DNA of 64,000 bases from Castanea sativa (Eukaryota; Streptophyta; Magnoliopsida; Fagales; Fagaceae): NCBI RefSeq assembly GCF_040712315.1, contig NC_134013.1, positions 59,711,501-59,775,500 on the forward strand. Reading direction: 5' to 3'. Positions 44,263 through 56,687 of this stretch are shown piece after piece (position 1 is the first letter of the stretch; the number at the start of each line of letters is the position of its first letter). The notes beneath the pieces were generated by a model. That model was given only the letters and a program-made list of their open reading frames with translations, ran no database searches and was not told the DNA's origin. The translations under genes were made by a program, and so were the position numbers.

Positions 44263-46429
44263 AATTTCAAATAAATATTAAAAGCACTATCATAATTTCC
44301 AAGATAATTAAACAATTAATTATAAACCCATGTTTTATTTTTTTATTTTTTACCGGACTCGTATCTTAAGCACACATTCTCAACCAATTAGTAATGTATG
44401 AAACTTATCTAATGGAGCTTGGCTATAAGGGCAAAACTGGAGCAATGACTCTCGTTAAACCAGGGGCAAAGGGGGAGCTGAGGGAAGATGGTAATAGTGT
44501 GTTATGACTCACTTATGTTATTCCTACATTCGATGTCGATAATAGGGCTCAACATCCTTTTTGATGAGTAATAAAATTGTATTAAATAAAATAGAGCCCC
44601 TCTATATGCATTGAATTTAGTAAACAAGCTAGTGATTGTTTCTTGTTACCATTTGAATGAAGTTATGAAGTGTGCAACAAGTTCTCATTACATTCCCTTG
44701 GTGACATGATCTATAATAAGCCATCATTTTATAAAATTGAAAGTCGTGCATTTTAAATTCCAAAACATCTTTTAATTACATTGCAAAGAGATGAATGTAT
44801 GTAATTGAAAAGTTCTTTAGAACCCATTGGACAACTCCCACCTCAAAAGTCTTGTATATTGAATCTCTCAATACAGAATGGAGGTAAAAAAAAAAAAAAA
44901 CCCATAGTGCATGGTTAACGTGAGTCAACCAAATAATAGCCACCTAGCTCGCAAACATGAGAGAGAGAGAGAGAGAGAGAGTATTTAGCATTAAAATTGT
45001 CAATATACTTTGCAACGATATTACCACAGAGAGGTTATGGGAAATTATTTTCCAACTTTTGAAGTGCATCTAAAAATACTTGCAAGTAATTTGTCATACT
45101 CTCCCAACTTGTGTATTCAAACGTAAACTTCATATCAAAATCACACGCAAACGATCTCAATGACTAAAGTATAGACATGAACTATGAGTTCTCTGCACAG
45201 CTTACATGTATTATGTATAAATATAGATATATGGACAATTTGATTTGAAGCTAGTTTTAAGTACTATACTACAATGCATTTTGACAAACAGTTTCAACCA
45301 TAGTGCTGAAGCATTAGGTCTCTCTTTCAATCTCTGATCAATTTTAGCATGTATTTATTCAATAAACACAAAATATTCGGTACGTAGTTCATAAAAAGCA
45401 AAAGCCAAGCTAGCACTAAGAAGTGCAAACCTAGCCAAGAAAATCCAGGTAAAAGCCCTGAAAGTGAATGCGATATTTGAGCAAAGGACAATTTGATATT
45501 TAAAAGAAAGTTATTGCAGTTAATCAAGGTAAACAAGAAAAATTTATTATCAAATCTGAAATTGCTTATTGATACTATATTTGGATAGATAAACTTTGAG
45601 TTCAATGCAAAAGGGTTAAGCCGGATGGATATTTGGAGGTGAATTTTTGTCATATTATTTTCAATTATCATATATTAATCCATGTTTTCATATGCCACGT
45701 GTGGTATGTATACTTGACCAAATCATGGTCACTAGGGATGAAAAAAATTCAAGCAGAAGGCTAAGCAAAGTATACTGTAAGATCATTGTTGATACCCAAT
45801 TTAGTGATACATTTTTTCTACAAGCTCAATTCAAGTATCATATTTTTATTTTTTTATTTTAAGCATGGCTCAAAGCCTCAAATCCATGCAACTTATTGGA
45901 GAAATTAAAGAAGTGTGGTTTGGAAGGTATGAGTTGATTTCCTTTGAACTTTTTGCATGAGCCCAACTCAAGCATGATACCAAGTGGGCAAGGGACGTTG
46001 GTAGCACCTTAAGCTCATGGAGAAGATCTTGTACCCTAAATTTCCATCCCTAAAAGAGTTTTTATACTATGGCTGATTGTGGCCCAAAGGTTCTATCCTA
46101 ATCCATTTTTGCCTTTAAAACATAGTTGGTTCTCATTGGCTAACTCTAGCTGCTAGCCCTTTCTTAGGTGAGCCTCCCAAAAGTTTGAAACAACTGAAAA
46201 TGAGGAGCCAATGAGGCCTTAGTCAAATCTTTTTTTAATTATGCATAAAGCAAGCTAATTCTTAAACCCAATTAAAGCAAATCTGAACCAAATATCAATT
46301 TAGCACTTAGGAGGTCCAAAGCCTCTCTCCCTGCCCAAAACCAGTCACGCACCTAAAACTCAATATAAAAAGCCCCAATTAGATTCAAAATAGGTCAACC
46401 ATGTTTTACCCCAGGAGCTGAAACGTTAG

Positions 46430-46800
46430 AGCAAAAGCTCATTTAGTCAGCTAACATTCTCATAATTCTGAAGCTTGGGGGTGCAAAATATGGGCACAGA
46501 AGAACCTTCCCTCTCTTCCTCAGGACCTCTCTCAATTTACTCTTCTTGCTGAATATGGATCGAAGTTTCAAACCTATTGTTTTCAAGTATTTTTCTGCAC
46601 TTTTGTTATTAAACCTTAAAGCAAAAACTCAATTCAACCAAGATGCATTCTAACAATTCCGAAACTTGGGGGTGGAAATATGGGTATAGAGAACCTTCCC
46701 TCTCTTCTCCACAACCTCTCTTAATTTCCTCTTTTGGCTGATTGTGGGTCAAAGTTTTAGATCTCTGTATTTCTTTTTTATACATTTTCTTGTATTTCAA
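46430..46800 (+). repeat. Imperfect tandem duplication, unit about 189 bp
   Basis: The segment from AGAGCAAAAGCTCA through GAAGCTTGGGGGTG, GAACCTTCCCTCTCTTC and CAAGTATTTTTCT at about 46430-46600 is repeated as AAAGCAAAAACTCA, GAAACTTGGGGGTGG and GAACCTTCCCTCTCTTC at about 46617-46790. Copies differ at roughly one base in six. No protein reading is conserved between them. Confidence 0.7.
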
Positions 46801-47322
46801 CTCATTTTGATTTCTCACTTGTTAAAACACCATTAGCCTCTACTCACTAAATATTGGAATTTTTGTTTGGATACTCTCCACAAACAATCATTTCTAAGGA
46901 ACCTAAGGGGAGATTTAGGCTATTTTTGCATTTTTGGCCCTTGTAGCAAAACGTCCCCAACAACTGTCAACATGACATATCAATTTCACTACAAGACTTA
47001 TAAAAGGGATGAGCATATTAAGATCATGCCCAAACCTCCGACATGAAATCTTATGCATAAAGATATACTGTACACATGACCCTTTGAAAAATGTTATAGC
47101 ACCAAGTCGATGTTCAATATCACTCTAAGAGCATATTTAAAAAAGGGCAAACCACCTAAGCAACAATTTAGAAAACAATTGTTGGAAATGTTGAGCATCG
47201 AAGATGATTAAATCAAATTAACATGTACAAAAGAACCATGAAACACCCATCATTACAATATCTTTTTGCAAGATAATGTGTAACAACATTGGATAATTTC
47301 ACATAAAAAGTTCAATTATCTA

Positions 47323-47932
47323 TGTACGGGGCGCTATTTGTTAACGGGCCCAATACTCCCCAAAGCCTATCACAACAATGCCACGTACATGAAGCCCACG
47401 AACACCGTCTAGATGATCCTCGGCGCCCAACTCGAAATTAGGAAAGCACTGATGATAGACTGTAAATGTAAAACCTTGTTTCTTCGGGGAATTTGATCGC
47501 CCGAAAAGTCATGTCCTCGTGAGTCCAGTGAAAGCTTTGGAAATATCACTGCTAAGCAGTCCAGCCAGCGGTGGAACTAGTTCCAATGCCACTCTCACCT
47601 CTTCCCACTCCCAACTAAACCCCCATTTAGGGATAACAGTATTGGACCCCTCCTTCCACCCACCAGGGGAATAATCATGGCCATTCCACTAAGTTTGGCT
47701 ATAAATAGGCAAGGAAGATTCAGTTAAGGGGGTTGGCAAATCCGGAGAGGTGAGATTGGAGTGAGAGATCATCCTGTAAGGAGAGGGAGAGTGACAAGGA
47801 TAACAAGGGGAATTAGGGTACCGTGTTCGATGAGCGTAGCATCACCCATTGTAGGAAATCCAAAAGCCCACCATACAAATGGGTTGTGAGCCCAAATACC
47901 TCTCAGGCCCAATAACCATATATGAGTACACA
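47323..47932 (+). repeat. Probable solo LTR of a gypsy element
   Basis: The block opens TGTACGGGGCGCTATTTG and ends near GAGTACACA, with a GC content above its surroundings. TGGCTATAAATAGGC near 47698-47712 is a good TATA box, and a G/A-rich leader follows. No coding sequence is attached on either side. ATCTA lies directly on the left and again two bases beyond the right end, close to a 5-bp target duplication but not exact. Confidence 0.5.
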
Positions 47933-49167
47933 TAATCTACATTTCCAATTAACAGCACGCATATGAAGCATCACATAAGATCACAAACTTTAGTGGTGAA
48001 GGTAAGGTGAAATTTTTTTGGCATGATGATTGTACCGATAATGAATATTTGAATTGTATAAGGCCTTCTTAGAGGTTTTCTTAATTCCCTAAAGCTTTAT
48101 CTATATAGTAAGTGACACAATATTATATCTGGTCCGACTTCACTAGATCAAACTTGAAAATATAACCAAGAAGAAGAAGAAGAAGAATTTGTAACATTAA
48201 AGTTATTTCAACACAAGCCAATGAAATTCACAGCATGTGAAGGGGAATATTCACGAAATTCTCAAATTTGTGAGATGCAAAAATAGAGAAAAAAATATCC
48301 GTCAAAGAAAACAATCAAACAAGACAATATTTATGTGGTTTGACAATTTGTCTACGTCCACGGAGTTGCATGGATTTCATTATTTTCAGAAAAAAATATA
48401 AGATATGACAATTCAGTTTTCTCTCTCAAAAACAACATAAAACCCTAATCTCCAAAACAACATTTTTTCTATTCTATGGCTTAGGCCTATCAGCCCAGGA
48501 TTTTGCTCCATGGAATAAGCCTAAAAAAATCTCTCATTAAAAACTATAACAATATTATTTCGGGTCAAGTCAAAATCCAGATCAAACATAACTAAGCTCC
48601 ACAAAGCCTGGCAACATGCTCAACTGTTCAAAGCTTTTGTACAATTTAAGTAAACTTGCCTTATAACAAATATTTGATTATCTCACTCTTGACTCTTCTA
48701 TGCCATACAGCCCAAGAAAAAGAAAATAATACATGAATGGTTAAGAAAAGTATCAAGGAAGGTAATTCTAGATCATTCTCTAAACTCGAAAGCACCTACC
48801 TTTAAAAAAAAAAAAAAAAAAAAAGCATTTAGAATGGTGTTAGTCACAAAATCAAGAACAAAGCCTTCAACTATTGTTCTCAATAGTCCACAAATAACTG
48901 TAATGCCACCAAATATCATATCTGCATTGCCTTGCATTTTAGTCCACATGGAACCTTATTTCAGATGTTGTTAACTTTATTCATAGAAATGACCAGTGAG
49001 CCTCTTATTTGATTCCCGTCAAACCTAGAATCAAGAGGGGCACAGTTAGTAAAGTTACAATTACAATGTAAAAGACATTATAGTAAATCAAACTTGCTTC
49101 ATAAATTCATGCATTGCAACTAACAAGTAATAACCAATTTAATTATTTATCAAAAAAATATTAACAA
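47933..49167. other. AT-rich intergenic DNA, no gene
   Basis: No ORF is supported. A segment near 48310-48375 (TTTATGTGGTTTGACAATTTGTCTACGTCCACGGAG) resembles sequence common in plant LTRs, so a degenerate LTR is possible. An A run of about 20 lies near 48804-48824. Confidence 0.5.
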
Positions 49168-50480
49168 TGGTTCAATATTGCCTCAAATTCCTAATTAGTT
49201 TGGTTTGGATTTCATTGAAGTAGAAGGGAAGGTTTTTCCTTAGTGTAGAAAACGAGGAGTTTATTTGGTGTGGAAGACAATGATTCTCCTTGATATTAGA
49301 AAAAAAAAATTCAGTATTGAAAAAGTAATGAGTATTTCTTATCCATCAAGGAATGAGTTTTTTTTTTATTTTAGAAAACAATATTACTTATTAGAACACA
49401 AGAACACGGAAGTTGTATATGGAGTTTTTAAAACAAGCTTATAATATATTACATAACCAGAGTACCACTACAAAATGACCTAACCTTTGTAGTAGTAGCC
49501 TGAGGTTATAAGAATTGAAACTCTAATACACACAACCGATGTGGGATAAACATCATTTTTTTTAAGGAAACAATAATACTTCTTAGAACACACGAACACA
49601 AAAGTAGTATATAGAGTTTTTTGAAACCTTATAAATAGGTACTATTGCAAAGGGTTTGGTGGCTTATGACAATGTTCCTCCCATATAGGAAGAGGGAAAA
49701 AACTGCTAGAAGAATATAAGTGGGTTTCTCAGAGTAATTTGGTAGATTTTTGGGGGGTTGAAATTAAGATTACTCATGGTTGTGTGTAGAGAGTTTGTTT
49801 GTTTTGTGAGTGTAAGAGAGTTATTTGGGCTTTGGGCTTGTGAGTGTTGATTAATGTTGTTGTAATCCATATCATTGATAGTGAATATTTTGGTTAGCCT
49901 TGCCTATGGATATGGGCATGGAGTTGGATGAATCACATTAAATATTGTTGTCTTTTGTAGATGTTTTATTTTATTGTTTATGTGAATATGCTTATGCAAG
50001 ACTCAAATCACAATAATTGATGTTATGGCTTCCGCTGTTGTATAACAATTGGTATCAAAACTCAAGGTTGGATATTGGTGAATTTAAAGAGGAAATTAGG
50101 TCTAGTGCATCTTTGACGTTGTTTCAAGGTAGATGTGCACACAAGTTTTGGCTTAGATGTGGAATCAATGAACAAATTGTTCAAGCAAAGCTTGCTTGGA
50201 TTAAGGCAAAGTTCTTTTGATAAAGAATGAAGATTGCTTGATGTAATTCGAGTCAATGAGGAGATTTGTTGAATTTGCCTCAAATTCCTAATTATTTTTG
50301 GTTTGGGTTTCCTTGATGTAGAAGGGAAGGTTTTTCCTTGGTGTAAAAGGGAAGGTTTTTCCTTACTGTAGAAGAAAATTAATTTACTTGGTGTGGAAAA
50401 CAAGGATTCTCCTTGACATAAAAGGAAAAATATTTTTTACTAAAGAAGTAATGAGTATTCCTTAATTATTCCATTGTTGG
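49168..50480 (+). mobile_element. Internally deleted Copia-type element
   Basis: The left LTR (49168-50047) ends GCTGTTGTATAACA, followed by TGGTATCAAAACTC (50050-50063), a Copia primer site close to the initiator-Met tRNA form TGGTATCAGAGC. TTATAAATAGG near 49630 is its TATA box. Only about 220 bp of internal DNA follow, then a purine tract (GAGGAGATT) and a second LTR start at 50267 (TGTTGAATTTGCCTCAAATTCC) that loses homology near 50480. The left LTR also has a 188-bp internal duplication (AGAACACA-GAACAC at 49389 and 49577). No coding domain remains. Confidence 0.65.
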
Positions 50481-50965
50481 AGGTTGGAGCTCTAGTAGCT
50501 TATTGCTTTGCTTTCATTCTCTCGGACAATGGTATTGAATTTGCCTCTAGAGCAAAATTGCAACAAATCAAAGCAAAGTTATCTTCGTGTTATGTTGACA
50601 ATCACACTTGATGGTCCTAAAAAATTAACTCAGGAACCAAATAAATGATGAAAACCCATTGAATTTGCCTCCTTAAAAGAATCACATCAAGCTCCAAACC
50701 CTAGAATACATAACTCACACACAAAGTCATAGACAAAAAATTTCTTCACAGAGAGACAGAGACAGAGACAGAGAACAATAGGTTAGGATACGAGATTTCA
50801 ATTTTGTTCTTGAAAATTGAAATTATATCCAAGGATAATTTTATAATTAAAAATCTATGGGTAGGTATAATTTTTTCTATAAGTTTTTGTAATGTGAATT
50901 TTTTTGGTAATCTTAGATTATGGTAATGTTAGGTAAAATAAACAAAGCAAACATCATATGGAAAT
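50481..50965. other. Short intergenic stretch, no gene
   Basis: No feature is recognised apart from a short GAGACA repeat near 50753-50775 and the GAAAT target copy (50961-50965) of the solo LTR that follows. Confidence 0.5.
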
Positions 50966-51041
50966 TGTGGGGTCTTGGGCTCCGGCCAAGAGCGTGGGAC
51001 TTTGGCCGAGATCGTGAGTAGTCTAAGTCCGAGGAGGAATA

Positions 51042-52520
51042 TGTTGTGAAATTTTAAAATACTCGCAAGTGTACGAACCGTACCGAAGTATAGTTTGACA
51101 AGAACGAGGTCGAACCCACAGGGACTTAAATGAACGTAGGAAAATTAATCAAATCTTAACAAAATTAATCCTAATCTAGTTTAATAATTTGGTTGTTTTG
51201 AAATTAAATAAACTAAGCAAAAGATATAAAGCAATAAAAATATGCAAACAATCAAGGGAAATGAATTAAGGTTTTGGAATCCGCCTTGTAAATCATATCA
51301 GCATATATTTATGATCATTAATTTTTCCCAACTCACTACATGATAATCTAGAAATCAATCTTGCTATCATGGAAAATATTCTCATTAAAATCCTTATTTT
51401 AAAAATCAAAAGCATGTTCTTCTTCGCTTCTTAAGTATAAAATCAAATCATCAATTGTATCTATAGCCAAACAAATCACAAGATATATCCAATTCTAAAA
51501 ATTGGATCGTAAATTGTATCCATTGACAGATAAATCACAAGCGATATCCAATTTTATATTCAAGAATTAATAAACCAAGCATTCAATTAATTAAGACAAA
51601 TCCTAAATCATAAGAAAAACATGATTGAACTCATATCTAGAATCTCATCTCAGTCAATTGATATGAAGCAAGAACAATTTAAATCATTAAAGAACAACTA
51701 TTGTGGAAAAAATCAAATCACATAAATATTATTGATAATTCTTAACAAGGTTTCATCCTCAACCCTAATTATAAATTTAGCTACTCATAGTAATTAAAGT
51801 AAAACACAAGAATAAAATACTAAACATTAAACTAGACAAATAAAATAAAACTAACTGTCATGGAAGAAAAGCAAAGAAGTAGCCGCACTCTCTATGTTCA
51901 GCCCTCAGCCCTAGCACTGGCCCCCTTTGAATTTTGCCCTAAAGAGCCTTTAAATAGGTCAAGGAATCCTATTACAAGTTGAATTCCCGTTTGGAGAAAA
52001 TTCCAGATTTTTAGGTTTCACTTAACTGACAATTTTGGCCCATTTAACGCCAGAATAAGGACTTTTGGTAGACAAAGAAGTTGTAGCCCTTTAAGTTAAC
52101 TTTCCAGCATAACTTGAATCATCTTGATTGGACATCTGAGCCGAAAGTTATACCAAAAATACTAACTGATGTGCAGTCTGGAATCCTAATCCGAATTGAA
52201 CTTGGATTTGATGCAAATTTCCTTTGATTCCCTACTCCAATTGGACTTAAATTTAATTGGGTTGGTCTTCTTTAACTTCATCATAGGCCTTGTAAAAGTA
52301 AAGTCCTTTAGCTTTCTTCTTTGCACAAATCCACTTATTTAATTCCATTCTCCTACAAAAGATAAATTCACACAATAAGATTTAATTAAGCACAAAATTG
52401 ATTATTCACCATTATTCCAAAACCAACTATAAAATGCATGAATTACCTCAAAATAAGTATGATAATGCTTTCTAACAATGATATAAATATATAAAATTAA
52501 GCTATTATCAATGCACATCA
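51042..52520 (-). repeat. 3' LTR of the Athila element (left in the window)
   Basis: Plus strand reads TGTTGTGAAATTTTAAAATA to TCAATGCACATCA. The adjacent AAATACCCCCAAACCTACAT, read on the minus strand, is the G-rich polypurine tract next to the 3' LTR. Confidence 0.93.
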
Positions 52521-54470
52521 AATACCCCCAAACCTACATTTTGCTACTCCTCGAGCAAAACAGATAAAGAGTAAAACGAAACAAAGAAATAAAAAACAAA
52601 GAAAAAGAAAATACTAACTAATCCACTTTCGCTGGAAATTTCGATTGCATTTAGCGTATGCAACAAGCCTTTAAACCTCTAGCTTACACTAGTGGACGAG
52701 TTGTAGTCTCGTGAGGGTTTGCAGGGAATATACCCACAAAATTCTGAGAATGAATACTAAAATAAACAGAACAAAGAAAATCAAACATTTTTTTTTTCAA
52801 TTGCCTTTTGCAAAGAGGATTAGTTCAAGTTCAAAAATACTAAAAATGCTAAAGAAATTTCTCATGCCATCAAAACTCAATGTGAGTGAAAAGTCGTAGC
52901 CAACCTAAACATACTCTTAGTTTTAGAATAAACTTGACTCGAATCTCTATTTGAAAGTATGCTTCAACTCAAATCTTTCCGGTGTTATCACTCAACAAAT
53001 GAAATCACTCTGAAATGGGGTGTAACACTCTCAAAAACATATGTGAGCGGAATAATGTAAGCAAAATCAAATACCTCACATATAAATCACATGAAAAATG
53101 TTTAATCAAGAAAGAACAAGTAGTCTCATGAAAGGATGCCAAAAATATTTTTACCACACCTTTTTCTTCTCAGTCATATCAATATCTGAACTACACAATC
53201 TTCAAGATCAAATAAGGACTTTATTAGGACGTAATGTAGGGTAAAAGCAAAGGGAATGAAATAAAATTGGGTGAAGGTAAATATAAGAAGTGTTTTCAAG
53301 ATAGTTGGAATGTCAACACTTTTTGGAATTTCCATTCAACATTTTTTTTAACTCTTCTTTTTCAAAGTAGTACTCCTTCCTTACATCTCACTTCTCAAAA
53401 TTTGATGAGAACCCTTTTTATTTTCTTCTTTTTGACACTTTTCCTCTTTTCTTTTCTTTTTTTCCTTGTTCTTGAATTTTTTTTTTCTTTTGACTTCTTT
53501 TTTTCTTCCTTGTTTAAATTCTCACACAAACCACCATATTGAAACAAACTGATCAAATTCTATCTTGAAACACTATGGATAAGGGCTTTAAGAAAGAAAG
53601 GTTAATTAAAAGGCTCAACGGGGTGACTAGCGATAATGTATCAAGAAAGAAAAAGAAAAACACATATATGGCTCAAAGTACACAAAAATGGCCTAATCTC
53701 ATCTCTCAAAGACTAGTATAGTTCATTCAACATCAATGACTTCAAAAGATTCAAGTGTGGCATAAAATTATATTTTTTTTCTTGGCCAAAAGAAAGAACA
53801 ATGAGACTACAACAAGGGAAACATGTTATGCACTTCCAAATGAACTTTAAGATTAGAAACAATAAATAGCCCTCAAAAAATAATGATTGGCTCAAAACTC
53901 ACAAGGGTTACAATCTCCACACTGTTATCATCAAGATTTTCTAATCATTTTTATCCTTCAACAACAAGTTGTGTCTGAGTGGCTACGTGCATGTGCAATG
54001 AATTGAGCATGCAAGCACTGAAATTATTTAAGCAGGAGTAGTATAACAAACTCAAAACATAGATCTCAAGCTAGGCAAAAGATTTTTTTTTTTTTTTTTC
54101 AACACAACTAAACAAAACAAAAAAAAAAAGATTGAAATCTATATACATCCCCCCCAAACCTAAACCAAACATTGTCCTCCATGTTAAAAATGATACTCTC
54201 AAATATATGTCTTGAATGAAAAGAGAGCAAAAAAAATTAATAGGCAACATGAGAACCAAGTAGAAACAAGTAAGGTAAGGAGAAGGAGGAGACATACCTT
54301 GATCAAGCTGATTGTTATAAATTTTAATTTCTATCAAATATCAGCTAGAGCAAAAGAGAATTAAACTAAACAAGAAAATAAACAAAAATATTAATCTAAA
54401 AACAGAAATTGAACAAGAAAAAGAAAGAAAGAAAGAAAAAAAATTGCAAACCTAATAAACATAACTGGGA
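52521..54470 (-). other. Noncoding region between Athila integrase and 3' LTR
   Basis: About 1.95 kb follow the pol stop on the minus strand. Athila elements often carry an env-like ORF here, but no ORF above about 90 codons and no transmembrane protein was recognised. It is rich in A/T runs (for example 53401-53510). Confidence 0.7.
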
Positions 54471-56645
54471 TCAATCTTGATAAACAGGATCATCCAAGAG
54501 GACTTCTTCAACTTCTGGAGGCTCAAGTTCTAAAAATGGTTTCAAACGTTGGCCATTAACTTTAAACATATCACCATTTTTAGAATTCTCAATCTCAATA
54601 GCACCATGGGGATAAACAGTGCGAACTATGAATGGACCAGTCCATCGAGATCGTAACTTGCCTGGGAAGAGATGCAAATGAGAATTATAAAAAAGAACTT
54701 TCTGACCAGGTTCAAATGATTTTCTCAAGATGTTTTTATCATGAACCCTTTTCATTCGGTCCTTATACGATTTGGTACAATTGTATGCATCATTGCGAAT
54801 TTCCTCTAACTCATTGATTTGGAGTTTCCTTTCAGCACCTGCTTTGTCAAGATCAAAATTTAACCGCTTAATAGCCCAATAAGCTCTATGCTCTAACTCA
54901 ACAAGGAGGTGACAAGCCTTACCATACACAATTCGATAGGGAGACATTCCAATGGGAGTCTTCAAGGCTGTACGGTATGCCCACAGTGCATCATTGAGTC
55001 TTAAAGACCAGTCTTTTCGAGTAGGGTTAACTGTTTTCTCCAATATTCTCTTGATTTCCCTATTAGATATCTCTACTTGACCACTTGTCTGTGGGTGATA
55101 AGGTGTTGCAACCTTATGAGTGATACCATATTTCTTCATTAGTTGCTCAAAAACTCTATTGCAAAAGTGCTTTCCTCCATCACTAATAATGGCACATGGT
55201 GTACCAAACCGTGCAAACACATTTTCTCTCAAAAACTTGACTACAACCTTGTGGTCATTAGTTCTACATGCAATGGCCTCAACCCACTTAGAAACATAAT
55301 CAACAGTAACAAGGATGTATAAGTTACCAAAAGAATTAGGAAAGGGACCCATGAAATCAATACCCCAAACATCAAATACCTCAACAATCAAAATAAGGTT
55401 CAATGGCATCATATTTCTTTTTCCAATACTGCCCAACTTTTGGCATCTCTCACAAGCTGAACAATATGCATGGGAATCATGAAAAATGGAAGGCCAATAA
55501 AATCCACATTGTAAAATCTTGGCAGCAGTCTTTCTTGAACTAAAGTGACCTCCACAAGCATGATCATGACAAAAGGATATAACATTTTGTTGGTCACTTT
55601 CAGATATGCATCTCCTAATTATTTGATCAGAACAGTACTTAAACAAGTATGGATCATCCCAAAAGAAATACCTTACCTCAGCCAGAAATTTAGACCTATC
55701 TTGTTTAGTCCAATGCGAAGGCATTTGATTAGTGACAAGATAGTTTGCAATATCAGGATACCAAGGTCTTTGGGATACATGCAGCAACTGCTCATCAGGG
55801 AAAGATTCAAGAATAGGTAAACTGTCATCAGTGTGCTCAGCGATTAATCTAGACAAATGGTCAGCTACTACATTTTCAGTTCCCTTCTTGTCCCGAATCT
55901 CAAGATCAAATTCTTGTAACAATAAAATCCATCGGATAAGTCGAGCTTTAGCATCTTTTTTGGAGAAAAGATACTTCAGTGCAGCATGATCCGAATAAAT
56001 TAAGACCTTAGACCCCAACAAATAGGATCTAAATTTATCCAAGGCAAAAACAATTGCCAACAACTCCTTTTCTGTTGTAGAGGAGTTCATTTGAGCATCA
56101 TTTAGAGTCTTACTAGCATAATAAATCACATGGGGAACCTTTCCAACCCGCTGTCCTAAAACAGCACCAATTGCATAATCAGAGGCATCACACATAATCT
56201 CAAAAGGCACATTCCAATCAGGTGGTTGAATGATAGGTGCAGAAGTCAACTCAATTTTTAGTCTCTTAAATGCATGGAGACACTCATCATCAAACACAAA
56301 TGGGGCATCTTTGGCAAGTAAGTTGCATAAGGGCCTTGAGATTTTACTAAAATCCTTGATGAACCTTCGATAGAATCCTGCATGACCCAAAAATGATCTA
56401 ATTTCCTTAACAGATCGAAGAGGTGGAAGGTTAGAAATCAAATCTATTTTGGCCTTATCAACCTCAATACCACTTTCTGATATGACATGCCCAAGAACAA
56501 TTCCCTTTCTCACCATAAAATGACATTTCTCCCAATTAAGAACAAGATTCTTCTCCTTACACCGCACTAACACTAAGGATAGGTGGTGCAAACATTCTTC
56601 AAAAGTGGACCCAAATACTGAAAAGTCATCCATAAATACCTCCAA
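54471..56645 (-). pseudogene. Athila pol: RT C-terminal half, RNase H and integrase
   Basis: This piece begins at the RT catalytic motif ([15 protein letters not shown] in place of YVDD), then [20 protein letters not shown], the RNase H start ([19 protein letters not shown]) with [20 protein letters not shown], and RT-connection DHLSRL. Integrase follows: zinc segment HDHACGGHF ... [11 protein letters not shown], core [39 protein letters not shown], and C-terminal RWTGPFIV. The reading frame is open for 724 codons. It is in frame with the upstream part, separated only by stops at 56688 and 56649. Confidence 0.93.
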
Positions 56646-56687
56646 AAATCATCCCACCATATTAGAAAAAGTACTAATCATGCACCT

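Larger units (their letters stand above)
43638..47322. other. Intergenic DNA upstream of the intact kinase
   Basis: No gene is supported. It contains the kinase promoter (about 43638-44100), a minus-strand SINE-like copy, a GA run near 44958-44981, an imperfect local duplication near 46430-46800, and otherwise AT-rich sequence. The ORF at 45327-45671 on the minus strand has no recognisable features. Confidence 0.6.

Noticed and set aside
50062..50403. Minus-strand ORF of 113 codons
   Set aside because: It spans the interior and right LTR of a deleted Copia element and has no domain.
53267..53542. Phe/Leu-rich ORF near the Athila 3' region as an env remnant
   Set aside because: It is a translation of T-rich sequence on the strand opposite to the element, with no signal or env-like features.
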